A stretch of 64,000 bases of DNA from Bacillus sp. sid0103 (GTDB lineage: Bacteria; Bacillota; Bacilli; Bacillales_B; DSM-18226). The DNA lies in NCBI RefSeq assembly GCF_019219025.1, contig NZ_JAHUWN010000022.1, positions 1-64,000 on the forward strand, in the 5' to 3' direction. Under the pieces are notes generated by a model, which saw nothing but the letters and a program-made list of their open reading frames with translations, was not told the origin of the DNA and did no database searches. Shown one piece after another: positions 48,805 through 57,481 of this stretch. The number at the start of each line of letters is the position of its first letter. Positions within the stretch are counted from its first letter, which is position 1. The translations under genes and the position numbers were made by a program.

Positions 48805-51543
48805 CTACCCCTCCTTACTATACAGCCATACTTGCATTAAGGAAAATAACTGGTCTAAGTTAATTGGCTTACTGATATAATCCGTTGCTCCCGCATTTAA
48901 ACATTCTTCTCTGCTGCGTTTCATTGCCTTAGCTGTAAGGGCGATGATTGGGATCGTTTGGAATTCAGTTAGATGACGAATGCGCCGCATTGCTTCAAAC
49001 CCATCCATCTCAGGCATCATAATGTCCATTAAAATGAGGTCTGTTTCTGGATTTTCCTTTAATACCTCAATCCCTTCACGGCCATTTTCTGCTACAATTA
49101 TATCCATTTCAAACTTCTCAAGAGCAATGGTTAAGGCATACACATTTCGTATATCATCATCTACAATGAGAATTTTCTTGTTTTTCAAAGAAGAAATGCC
49201 ATCTGGTTTTATTGGACCTTCTAAATCTTTGAGTGAATCATCTTCATAAAGACTTATGGCCGCTTCTTCCAAAGCGGTATTTTCTACTATTTTGCTGTTT
49301 GTTTGAAAGTATGGCAAATATAAAGTGAAGGTGCTTCCATTTCCCTTCGTACTAGAGACCTCTATATATCCACCTAATAACTGGGCCATTTCGCGACTAA
49401 TGGACAGTCCTAATCCAGTGCCTCCATATTGACGACTTGTCGTTCCATCTGCTTGTTTAAAGGCATCAAATATTGTTTCTTGTTTATCCTTATCAATGCC
49501 TATTCCTGTATCGATCACGGAGAAAGCAAGCATCGATTGCTCTCGAGTTTCTCCCTCAAAAAGCTGCCCACTGACTTCTTTTATTTCCTTCCGAATATCT
49601 AATGATACACTGCCACGTTCAGTAAACTTAAACGCATTTGAAAGGAGATTTTTTAAAATTTGCTGTAAGCGTTGTTCATCCGTATAGAATGTCCCTGCTA
49701 AACTTCCTTCCATCTTAATTGAAAACTGTACATTTTTTTGAATCGCAAGAGGGGAAAATTGTCTTTCGATAAAATCTTGGACATCATGAAGATCTACCTC
49801 TTTAGGATTGACATCTAATTTTCCTGACTCCACTTTCGCCAAATCTAAGACATCATTGATTAAATGAAGTAAATCATTACCAGATGAGTAGATCGTACGA
49901 ATATACTCAACCTGCTCAACGGTAAGATTACCATCCCCGTTTTCAGCAAGTATTTGAGCTAAAATTAGTAAACTATTAAGTGGAGTTCTTAACTCGTGTG
50001 ACATATTGGCTAGAAACTCGGATTTATATTGAGAGCTAAGTTCTAATTGTTGCGCTTTTTCTTCAAGTGCCTCTCTCACCTTTTCAATTTCCTTGTTCTT
50101 TTGTTCAGAGGCTATATACTGCTCCTCAAGTTTTTCATTCGTCGTCCTTAATTCCTCTTGTTGTAACTGCAGTTCTTCTGATTGAGATTGGAGTTCTTCT
50201 GTCAATGCTTGTGATTCTTGCAATAATCTTTCTGCTTTCATATGACTAACAATACTGTTTATCTTGATACCTATATTATTAGTTACTGCTTCCAATAACT
50301 TAACCTGGAGGGGACAAAAGGACTCAAATGATGCAATTTCAATGACAGCTAGTACATCATTTTCAAATTGAATCGGTAAAATAATAATATTTTTGGGTGA
50401 ACCAACTCCCGTTCCTGATCCTATTTTAACGTAATGATCTGGAACATTGGTTAGTAAGATAGAACGTTTTTCAAGTGCACATTGGCCGATAAGACCCTCT
50501 CCAAAACGAAACCGCATATAATCTTTATTATTATCTAGTGAAGCATAGGCAGATATCTTTCTTAAATACTGCTCTCTCTCTTCCACTTCCTTAACATAGA
50601 AAACTCCGTAACTTGCTCCTACCATTGGGACAAGCTTTGTAATTAACAATTGTGCTAACATAGAAACATTTTCAACTTCAGGATAGATGGTGGCTATTTC
50701 AGCAATTTTTGCATGAAGCCAACTTTGATCTTCTGCTTCTTCTTTTAATTGTTTCTCTAGCTTACTTTGTTCCTCGAGTGCATGTGCCATTTTATTAAAG
50801 GAAACAGCGATTTCACCTAATTCACCCTTAGTTGAAATCTGAATTCGGGGTAATGAACTAAAATCACTTGTGATAGCACTTTTCATCACTTCTGTTATGT
50901 TGTTAAGGTTATTTGTGATACCTCTAATAATCCAAATCGTGAAAACAATGCCAATACATAAGGCAATGGCAAGATAAATGTATATGATGGTGACAGCCCA
51001 GTTGTATGTATCTTTAGATCTTAATAGTTCATCTTTCATCTTTTGTTCTTGCAATCCATAGAGAAGATCAGCAATTTGATTCATTCTTTGCCTAATCAGT
51101 TCTGAATCAGTCCAAAAGACAGCCGGAATTTCCATTGCCGGATTTAGTTTTTTTGTTGCTATAGCTTGTTGACCCATAGTTAAATACTGGTCATGCAATG
51201 TTTTATATTTTGCGATTAGTTCTTTTGATTTTTCTTGCTTGTCCATTTTTTCTAGTGAATCAATTGCAGATTGTAAATTGGTATGGGAATCTTCCCAAGA
51301 ATTCGTTGCATCTAATTGGATATCATTCCCATGGACTGTTAACATCGATGTAATCTCTAGACCGATTCTAGAAGTCTCGTATTTAATCTCGGAAGCCATT
51401 TCGATTCTTTCATTTAAATCATTTACAACAACGTTCATATTAACTGTCGTTTGTTTGAGCATGTTCATTAAAATGATAGCGATAATAAAAAATAGCAGCA
51501 GCAAGGACCCAATACTTGTATAAAGTTTTGTTTTAAATTTCAT
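48805..51543 (-). CDS. membrane hybrid sensor histidine kinase (4HB-HAMP-GAF-HisKA-HATPase-REC)
   Basis: The 912-residue protein has a helix at residues 6-28, an extracytoplasmic helical domain, a second helix (about 182-206) and HAMP. A GAF domain (about 290-430) and a long coiled coil of Gln/Glu repeats (about 440-515) follow, then HisKA with FLANMSHELRTPLNSLLILA, HATPase (GTGLGLSISREMAQLLGG) and a C-terminal receiver (ILIVDDDIRNVYALTIALEK; DLILMDIMMPEMDG). It is like the large multi-module kinases of Bacillus. GGGAGG precedes the ATG. It starts a four-gene minus-strand operon. Confidence 0.92.
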   Translation of the reverse strand: MKFKTKLYTSIGSLLLLFFIIAIILMNMLKQTTVNMNVVVNDLNERIEMASEIKYETSRIGLEITSMLTVHGNDIQLDATNSWEDSHTNLQSAIDSLEKMDKQEKSKELIAKYKTLHDQYLTMGQQAIATKKLNPAMEIPAVFWTDSELIRQRMNQIADLLYGLQEQKMKDELLRSKDTYNWAVTIIYIYLAIALCIGIVFTIWIIRGITNNLNNITEVMKSAITSDFSSLPRIQISTKGELGEIAVSFNKMAHALEEQSKLEKQLKEEAEDQSWLHAKIAEIATIYPEVENVSMLAQLLITKLVPMVGASYGVFYVKEVEEREQYLRKISAYASLDNNKDYMRFRFGEGLIGQCALEKRSILLTNVPDHYVKIGSGTGVGSPKNIIILPIQFENDVLAVIEIASFESFCPLQVKLLEAVTNNIGIKINSIVSHMKAERLLQESQALTEELQSQSEELQLQQEELRTTNEKLEEQYIASEQKNKEIEKVREALEEKAQQLELSSQYKSEFLANMSHELRTPLNSLLILAQILAENGDGNLTVEQVEYIRTIYSSGNDLLHLINDVLDLAKVESGKLDVNPKEVDLHDVQDFIERQFSPLAIQKNVQFSIKMEGSLAGTFYTDEQRLQQILKNLLSNAFKFTERGSVSLDIRKEIKEVSGQLFEGETREQSMLAFSVIDTGIGIDKDKQETIFDAFKQADGTTSRQYGGTGLGLSISREMAQLLGGYIEVSSTKGNGSTFTLYLPYFQTNSKIVENTALEEAAISLYEDDSLKDLEGPIKPDGISSLKNKKILIVDDDIRNVYALTIALEKFEMDIIVAENGREGIEVLKENPETDLILMDIMMPEMDGFEAMRRIRHLTEFQTIPIIALTAKAMKRSREECLNAGATDYISKPINLDQLFSLMQVWLYSKEG

Positions 51544-51712
51544 AAGACCTCCCTAATTCCTACCGTTTTCAAACTGTTTAATATATTAAACTCAAATTAT
51601 CGTTATCCGAAAAAATAGAAAATTCAAAACGCTGAATCTTCCTATTTAAACTACATATTTTCTTATTTTACTTTAAGTCATTATTATCGTCTATATAATA
51701 TTTATTCAAAAA
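51544..51712. other. promoter region of the sensory operon
   Basis: AT-rich (51590-51712) without a gene. No perfect -35/-10 pair stands out. Confidence 0.3.
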
Positions 51713-51737
51713 AAAGACTAACTGCGATTAGTTAGTC
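51711..51737 (-). terminator. Rho-independent terminator of the racemase operon
   Basis: GACTAACT (51716-51723) and AGTTAGTC (51730-51737) with a 6-base loop; the minus strand then runs into nine T. It lies 18 bases after the racemase stop. Confidence 0.88.
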
Positions 51738-51754
51738 CGGTTACTATCTCTAAA

Positions 51755-52864
51755 TTATGAATGAAATGTACGACTATACAAGGTATACTTTTCAATCTGC
51801 TCACGATTCGGTTCATATCCAATACCAGGTTGTTTTGGAATCGTAATCATCCCATCTTCGACTATTACCTCTGGATCAATAATATCTTCCTTCCAGTAAC
51901 ATGCAGAAGCAGCGGTATCACCTGGAAGTGTAAAATTAGACAGGCTGGTTATCGCGATATTATGTGCCCTTCCAACTCCAGCTTCAAGCATACCTCCACA
52001 CCAAACCGGAAGCCCATTCGCCGCACATAAATCATGGATTTTTTTAGATTCTGTTAAGCCGCCAACACGGCCGATTTTAATATTAATAATTTTACAACTT
52101 CCTAGATGAATTGCCTTTCTCACATCTTCCACACTATGAATACTCTCATCCAGACAAATGGGTGTCTCTATTTGTGCTTGAAGCTGTGCATGATCGACAA
52201 TATCATCGAAGCCCAATGGCTGCTCGATCATCATTAAATTAAATTGATCCATTGCCTTAAGGGTATCGATATCATCTAAGGTATAGGCAGTATTTGCGTC
52301 AGCCATTAATGGAATATCAGGGTAATGTTTTCGAATCTCTGCTAAAATATTTATATCCCAACCCGGTTGAATTTTCACCTTGATACGTTTATATCCTTCT
52401 TGTAAATGACTCTCAATCAAAGCTAATAATTCTTCGACAGTATCCTGAATCCCGATGCTGACGCCGACTTCAATCTTTTCTAATGTTCCCCCAAGGGCAC
52501 TCGCAAGACTTACTCCTTGCTGTTTAGCATAAGCGTCCCAAATCGCACCTTCAAGGGCAGCCTTTGCCATATAATTCCCACGAACATGATGAAACCGTTT
52601 GGAGACCTCATCAGGATGAGATATCGGCTCTTTTAGAAGAAGTGGAATCAGAAAATCCTCCATCATATGCCAATTGGTTTTGACAGTCTCTTCCTTATAA
52701 GTGGCATCAATCGCAGCCACGGATTCAGCCCATCCTGTTATACCATCCTTTGTTTTGACTTCGACCAAGATAAAATCTTTATCATATTCGGTCCCTACAG
52801 CTGTCGTGAAGGGGTGTAAAAGATCCATTTTCATATGTCTTAACACAATTCGTTGTATTTCCAT
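51755..52864 (-). CDS. N-succinylamino-acid racemase / o-succinylbenzoate synthase (enolase superfamily)
   Basis: The 369-residue enzyme has the full OSBS/NSAR active site: Lys pair in RIKVKIQP (about 162-164), metal ligands D189 (MADANTA), E214 (MIEQPL) and D239 (CLDESI), and Lys263 ([10 protein letters not shown]). Sequence and size are like Geobacillus NSAR/OSBS proteins. The neighbours (a GNAT acyltransferase and an M20 deacylase, not men genes) favour racemisation of N-succinyl amino acids over menaquinone synthesis. Confidence 0.9.
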   Translation of the reverse strand: MEIQRIVLRHMKMDLLHPFTTAVGTEYDKDFILVEVKTKDGITGWAESVAAIDATYKEETVKTNWHMMEDFLIPLLLKEPISHPDEVSKRFHHVRGNYMAKAALEGAIWDAYAKQQGVSLASALGGTLEKIEVGVSIGIQDTVEELLALIESHLQEGYKRIKVKIQPGWDINILAEIRKHYPDIPLMADANTAYTLDDIDTLKAMDQFNLMMIEQPLGFDDIVDHAQLQAQIETPICLDESIHSVEDVRKAIHLGSCKIINIKIGRVGGLTESKKIHDLCAANGLPVWCGGMLEAGVGRAHNIAITSLSNFTLPGDTAASACYWKEDIIDPEVIVEDGMITIPKQPGIGYEPNREQIEKYTLYSRTFHS

Positions 52865-52884
52865 TCTATATATCCCTCATTCCG

Positions 52885-53706
52885 TTAAGTACGTTTCTTA
52901 GATATTACATAGTGATGAAGGTAAGAATGATCACTCTTCCGTAATGCAGTAACCATCCACCCTTTACTCAGATATTGGGTAAAAACCTCGCGGGTTTTCA
53001 TTCGCCATTCCAATGCAGCCTTCAAATTATTCGATTTAATGGATTGGAATTGATTTGGGACGGGTACATACAGGACCTCGGCATCCTCCTCGTAATCAAG
53101 AAAGACAGACTTCGGAACCGGGAAGCCCTGGGCATCCATTTCCACATCAATTAAAAGCGGCACTTCATGGAGATCAGCAGAATCTTCTCTCCGCTTCGAC
53201 GTTTCACCAGCTACGTTCCATTCCACTAAAAAGCGATCAGAAGGCAAGCCTGCATTAAGGATATCAGGCATTTTACCGTAGCAATTCTCAATATATTGCG
53301 TACATACTCCACCTAATTTGCTTAAATTAAGATAGCCATTGACTGTTTCCAGTGGATCATACGTCCATGTGATTAGTTGATAGCCCATGTTAAGTGCTTC
53401 TTCACGCTGCCTTAGCTTTAATTTTTCTCCAATCCCTATTTTCCGAAAATCTGGGTGAATCCCCATGCTATGCGAACATAGATAAACAGTTTTACCATCA
53501 AATCCAGGAAAGCTATACTGGAATCCAATTAAACGAGCTCCCGAAAAAGCTCCAATCACCATTCCGCCATTTTTAACAACAGCGATACTATGGTTAACTG
53601 GGACCGGATCCTCGTCAGCCCATACCAAACTTTCTAAGTCTCTAACGGCAGTCAATTCTTCTGCCGTATGTAACATGCGTAATATAATCGGTTCTTGTAA
53701 ATCCAT
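52885..53706 (-). CDS. GNAT acyltransferase, probable D-amino acid N-succinyltransferase
   Basis: The 273-residue protein has a GNAT core: FSGARLIGFQYSFPGFDGKT, HSMGIHPDFRKIGIGEKLKL (CoA-binding R/Q-x-x-G-x-G), and LITWTYDPLETVNGYLNL. This long form with RFLVEWNV is the type described next to NSAR in Geobacillus kaustophilus, where it succinylates D-amino acids using succinyl-CoA (family knowledge). It lies 20 bases before the racemase. Together with the deacylase it makes an irreversible D-to-L conversion. Confidence 0.88.
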   Translation of the reverse strand: MDLQEPIILRMLHTAEELTAVRDLESLVWADEDPVPVNHSIAVVKNGGMVIGAFSGARLIGFQYSFPGFDGKTVYLCSHSMGIHPDFRKIGIGEKLKLRQREEALNMGYQLITWTYDPLETVNGYLNLSKLGGVCTQYIENCYGKMPDILNAGLPSDRFLVEWNVAGETSKRREDSADLHEVPLLIDVEMDAQGFPVPKSVFLDYEEDAEVLYVPVPNQFQSIKSNNLKAALEWRMKTREVFTQYLSKGWMVTALRKSDHSYLHHYVISKKRT

Positions 53707-53734
53707 TTTGAGTAACCTTCCTCCTGTTACTTAA

Positions 53735-54883
53735 TTAGATGACACTTTTATTTATTGAAGCAGCATTATAAAGTAGACTAGTTAATATTTTCGTTCCATA
53801 AAGGAGCGCCTTCTGATTAAACTGCATGTCTGGGTGGTGAAGTCCAGGACGCAAGTCACAGCCTAATCCAAGCATGGTCGCCTTTAGCTTCGGATTTTGA
53901 AGGGTATAGAAGTGAAAATCTTCGCCCCCTTGTGAGATACAGTTGTCGTCTACATTTTCTTCACCCATGACAACGGCAACTGCATCCATTGCTAACTTAA
54001 TAGCTTCTTTATTTAATCTTGCGGCTGGTACAAATTCTTTCACCGTTCCGCTTATACTTGTCCCAGTCAAAGCACCTACCTTCTCTAGCAAGTCCAATGC
54101 TCGGGACTGCAGTTCATCCATTGCTTCATTTGTTGTTGCCCGTAAGTCCAAAATATAATTTGCGGTTTCGGGAATGACATTGGAGGAACCTCCGCCAGCA
54201 TGTAAGCCTGTCATTTTAATAGAAAAAGAATCCTGGTTTTTTAAGCGAATGTTTTGCAAGGCTTGGATTAAGTAAGATGCAGCTTCGATCGGATTGTTGC
54301 CATCTTGTGGACGGGATGCATGTGCTTGCTTCCCCTTAATTACCCCGTAAATGGTGGCACAGGAGCTATGAACAATCGCAGGAGCTACTTTTCCCATTGG
54401 AACTTCATCCCATGGACGAAGATGAACACCAAATAAGTAATGGACACCATCCAAAGCTCCTTCTTGCATCATTTGTAGTGCACCCTCACCTTTCTCCTCT
54501 GCTGGTTGAAAAATGAAACGAACTGGCTTCGATCGATAAGGTTTACAAGCCGCAAAAGCCAAGGCAGTATGTAGTACCATGGTGCTGTGGGCATCATGCC
54601 CACAGGAATGATTGGGTTGAACCTTTCCTTTCACTTCTTGTAATAGGGCATCCATATCGGCACGTAAAGCGACTATCTCGTTGCCTTCTCCTGGAATATC
54701 GGCAACAATACCAAAATGCCCTTCGTATGTTTTAAAAGGTATCTCCGCTTCGGTTAATACTGCCTTAATAAAGTGTGAGGTCTTATGTTCCTGCCAACTT
54801 GGCTCAGCCAATTGGTGTAGGTCAACATATGTTTTTAGAATCGCTTGTTCCTGGCCGTTAATAAAATCAATAAGCTGGCTCAT
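53735..54883 (-). CDS. M20-family amidohydrolase/deacylase (probable N-succinyl-L-amino acid desuccinylase)
   Basis: A 382-residue M20D metallopeptidase. Metal ligands: Cys/His region GHDAHSTMV, FQPAEEKGEGA (the catalytic Glu pair), HLRPWDEVPMG, and the final histidine in PGLHHPDMQF. The lid or dimer domain is in the middle (GVIKGKQAHASRPQDGNNPI). It probably cleaves the N-acyl group from L-amino acids after the racemase. GGAG lies before the ATG. It is preceded by the RpiR regulator gene and followed by the GNAT. Confidence 0.9.
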   Translation of the reverse strand: MSQLIDFINGQEQAILKTYVDLHQLAEPSWQEHKTSHFIKAVLTEAEIPFKTYEGHFGIVADIPGEGNEIVALRADMDALLQEVKGKVQPNHSCGHDAHSTMVLHTALAFAACKPYRSKPVRFIFQPAEEKGEGALQMMQEGALDGVHYLFGVHLRPWDEVPMGKVAPAIVHSSCATIYGVIKGKQAHASRPQDGNNPIEAASYLIQALQNIRLKNQDSFSIKMTGLHAGGGSSNVIPETANYILDLRATTNEAMDELQSRALDLLEKVGALTGTSISGTVKEFVPAARLNKEAIKLAMDAVAVVMGEENVDDNCISQGGEDFHFYTLQNPKLKATMLGLGCDLRPGLHHPDMQFNQKALLYGTKILTSLLYNAASINKSVI

Positions 54884-54904
54884 AAAATAGCTCCTCTCCT
54901 TTGG

Positions 54905-55756
54905 TCATTCAACAAAAACACCATATTTCGAGTAAAGCTCTTCTAATTTCTGCTGTCGCGCTTGGATCTGATCCGAATCTTTCACTTTCATCCCGGCAAT
55001 GATAAAATCCAACAAAATGATTGCTGGTGTGATCGAATGGGCGGCCGATTCGGAATCTTCCTCCGTTGTCAATGTATAATCAGCGATTCGACCGATTGGA
55101 GACAATAAACGATCTGTAACGCAAATTAATGGAACCCCCTGTTTTTTTGCACATTCTGCAATATGAAGGGTTTCCTTCGAATAACGAGGGAACGAGATTA
55201 CAAATAGAACAGAGTGATCACTTAAATCGCCTAACCGCTCATAAATCTCTCCCGTTGAGGGGCAAAGCGTGACTTGATCGCGTAGAGAATGAAGTTGAAA
55301 AGAAAACCAGTGGGCTGGTGCATAGGATGCACCCATACCCAAAATGAAGATTCGATCTGCTTTGATTAATTCATCAACGACTTTCCATAGTTCTGTTTCA
55401 TTGAGTTGATGATTTGTTTGTCGTTGGGAGAGGATATCCTTTTCCAAGATTTCTGTGAATAGAGAGTTGTGCTCTTCTACTCGATTTTCGATTTTCGGAT
55501 CTGAACTAAATGGATGCAAACTTTTGTTTACAATTTGCTGTTGAATGTAATGCTGCATATCGCTAAAACCATTAAATCCCAACGCATATGAAAGACGGAT
55601 GACGGTGGTTTCACTGACTTCTACCTTTCGTCCTATCATCGTAGCTGTGTTAAAAGCCGCTTCATCCAGTTTCTCAATTAGATGTTTTGCTACTTTTTTT
55701 TGCCCTGGAGACAAAGTTTCATATTTTTCCTTAATCATCGTTTCAAAGCTTTTCAT
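54905..55756 (-). CDS. RpiR/MurR-family regulator with SIS domain
   Basis: The 283-residue protein has an RpiR HTH (KVEVSETTVIRLSYALGFNG) and a C-terminal SIS domain (DRIFILGMGASYAPAHWFSF, VLFVISFPRYSKETLH). The SIS part in this family senses sugar phosphates or amino-sugar derivatives. GGAGGA precedes the ATG. It is the first gene of the racemase cluster and likely controls it and itself. Confidence 0.9.
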   Translation of the reverse strand: MKSFETMIKEKYETLSPGQKKVAKHLIEKLDEAAFNTATMIGRKVEVSETTVIRLSYALGFNGFSDMQHYIQQQIVNKSLHPFSSDPKIENRVEEHNSLFTEILEKDILSQRQTNHQLNETELWKVVDELIKADRIFILGMGASYAPAHWFSFQLHSLRDQVTLCPSTGEIYERLGDLSDHSVLFVISFPRYSKETLHIAECAKKQGVPLICVTDRLLSPIGRIADYTLTTEEDSESAAHSITPAIILLDFIIAGMKVKDSDQIQARQQKLEELYSKYGVFVE

Positions 55757-56156
55757 ACGTTCCTCCTATTTATGCAGGAAATGCTTCATATTTTAAATTT
55801 GTTGCAGTAACTTCTTTATTGTTTTTTATTATACTTTATTTGTTGAATATTTAGAAATCTTTTTTTATTAAAAAACTCAAAAAAGTCTCAGGCATCCTCC
55901 AGTAATTGGGTGGTACCTGACACGATCAAAATAACTTTCACCATTTTTTCATATTAACCCCTCTATAATCAAAGGGTGATAATCTCTTCTTATATTTACC
56001 AAAGCTTTCATACTTCCATTCATCTATTTAAAGAAACGACAATCACAACGTTTGGCCTGCTAATCGCCCCAATAAGTTCTCCATTTTTTCTACTGAAATA
56101 GCCTATTGTTTCAGTTATTTTTTATTTTTCAGGAAGAAACTGTTTATATGGATAAG
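55757..56156. other. intergenic region with one hairpin repeat
   Basis: Contains the promoter of the RpiR gene and the GTGTCAGG-family hairpin at 55885-55923. From 55930 to 56150 no feature is recognised apart from an AGCCTATTGTTTCAG-type short imperfect repeat. Confidence 0.4.
55885..55923. repeat. dispersed GTGTCAGGCACC hairpin repeat
   Basis: GTCTCAGGCATCCTCC pairs imperfectly with GGTGGTACCTGACAC. It is a degenerate member of the family also seen at 28596, 41458 and 44921. Confidence 0.55.
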
Positions 56157-56184
56157 AAAAAGACCATCTTGAAAAGATGGTCTT
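56157..56184 (-). terminator. Rho-independent terminator after the NlpC/P60 gene
   Basis: AAAGACCATCTT and AAGATGGTCTTT form a 12-bp stem; the minus strand runs on with TTTTTC. It overlaps the stop region of the gene. Confidence 0.85.
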
Positions 56185-56636
56185 TAAACGCGTTTTGTTC
56201 CAACGTATCTTGGATGCCAGTATGGGTTATTTGTAGTTGTAATCATAACTCCTTTTGATGAAGAAGCCATAATCATTTTACCATTCCCGATATACATCGC
56301 AACGTGTGTCGGTCTACTTGCCTTTGTTGGAGCAAAGAACATTAAATCACCTGGTTGTATATAAGAATAGATACGATATCCATTTCCATAGAACATTTGA
56401 GCGGCTGTGCGGTTAAGCGTTCTTCCAGCTTTTGCATATGAGTATTTAACAAGCCCTGAACAGTCAAAGCCACTTGTTGACATTCCGCCCCAACGATAAG
56501 GTACGCCTAAATTAGACTTAGCAACCGTAACTGCTTTTGTATTATAATAAGCTGCTTCCGCTTTATCACCCATGTTAGCAAACAAAGAGCCAGAAGAAAC
56601 GATAAGAACAAATGCTACGATGAATTTCTTTAGCAT
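56184..56636 (-). CDS. secreted C40-family peptidase (NlpC/P60 cell-wall hydrolase)
   Basis: A 150-residue protein: signal peptide (LKKFIVAFVLIVSSGSLFA with a cleavage site near residue 29, AEA-AYY) followed by a single NlpC/P60 domain. The catalytic cysteine is in GFDCSGLVKYSY and the histidine in PTHVAMYIGNGK, followed by the third polar residue region. It lacks SH3 or LysM domains, so it is a minimal gamma-D-glutamyl peptidoglycan peptidase. GGAGG precedes the ATG. Monocistronic. Confidence 0.92.
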   Translation of the reverse strand: MLKKFIVAFVLIVSSGSLFANMGDKAEAAYYNTKAVTVAKSNLGVPYRWGGMSTSGFDCSGLVKYSYAKAGRTLNRTAAQMFYGNGYRIYSYIQPGDLMFFAPTKASRPTHVAMYIGNGKMIMASSSKGVMITTTNNPYWHPRYVGTKRV

Positions 56637-56807
56637 GATTGTTACCTCCTAGTGTGATTTGATTGTTTAAATATACTAGAAAGGTGTAACAGTGACATCT
56701 CAGCAAAATTACAATTCCATTACAAAAATTATTTTAAAATAATTTCAGACTTGTCCACTGTGGTTCAATAAGAAAATCAACAGCATTCATAAACAGTACG
56801 TAATTTT

Positions 56808-57248
56808 TTATTGTATTTTAAATTTATCTTTTTCAACAATATCCTTAACAATGTCTTCAATGGTTACATTTCCTAGTACCTTTTCCATTGCTAACTGGGC
56901 TGCTGACAATACAGGTGTGATAGAATCTTGAATATTCCTGCCTACGAGGCAATTAGGGTGCGTATTTTCATGCACACTAAATAATTCTTTTTCCTGCACA
57001 ACATCGACCGCCTTATAAACGTCAAGAAATGTTATACAAGATGGTTCCTTTGCTAATTTTGCTCCTGCAATACCAGGTTGTACTGCGATTAACCCTGCTT
57101 TTTTTAGCATACCCATAATTTTTCTTATCAAGGTTGGGTTCGTGTTTACGCTGCCTGCTAAGAACTCCGATGAGCTGATCCCCTCTTTATTTAATTCAAT
57201 AAGAGCTAATATATGAATACCAACGGAAAATCTGCTGCTGATGGACAT
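56808..57248 (-). CDS. Rrf2-family transcriptional regulator
   Basis: The 146-residue protein has the Rrf2 winged helix (FSVGIHILALIELNKEGISS, SVNTNPTLIRKIMGMLKKAG) and dimerisation helix. The three-cysteine iron-sulphur cluster motif of IscR/NsrR is absent (only scattered cysteines), as in the YwnA/YwgB type. It probably senses thiol-reactive or other signals. Divergent from the NmrA-type gene, with a palindromic site between them. Confidence 0.88.
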   Translation of the reverse strand: MSISSRFSVGIHILALIELNKEGISSSEFLAGSVNTNPTLIRKIMGMLKKAGLIAVQPGIAGAKLAKEPSCITFLDVYKAVDVVQEKELFSVHENTHPNCLVGRNIQDSITPVLSAAQLAMEKVLGNVTIEDIVKDIVEKDKFKIQ

Positions 57249-57367
57249 ATTCATTCACCTACTTAATATTTATTAAAATGATAACACAGGACCGACATGT
57301 ATTTAATTTGATTACAACGTATTATACCTTAATACTCGTTAAAAATAAAAAAGCTTTATTATATCAA

Positions 57368-57424
57368 TTGACAAATAACCAAGAAGTATCTATTATGAAT
57401 ACAGGTATTCAATATGAATACAAG
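57368..57424 (+). promoter_or_regulatory. promoter and Rrf2-type operator of the NmrA-family gene
   Basis: TTGACA (57368-57373), 17 bases, TATTAT (57391-57396): a near-consensus promoter. TGAATAC-AG-GTATTCA (57396-57411) is a perfect palindrome starting at the -10 box, with an extra half site TGAATAC at 57415-57421. Binding here would block transcription. Confidence 0.75.
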
Positions 57425-57481
57425 TTAAATTTGAACGTTCTATTAGGATGATATTAAAAAATATAATTGGAGGTATAGAAA

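Noticed and set aside
51755..52864. Assignment of the enolase-superfamily gene as menC of menaquinone synthesis
   Set aside because: No other men gene is nearby, and the GNAT and M20 neighbours fit the succinylamino-acid racemase pathway better; the dual activity cannot be excluded.
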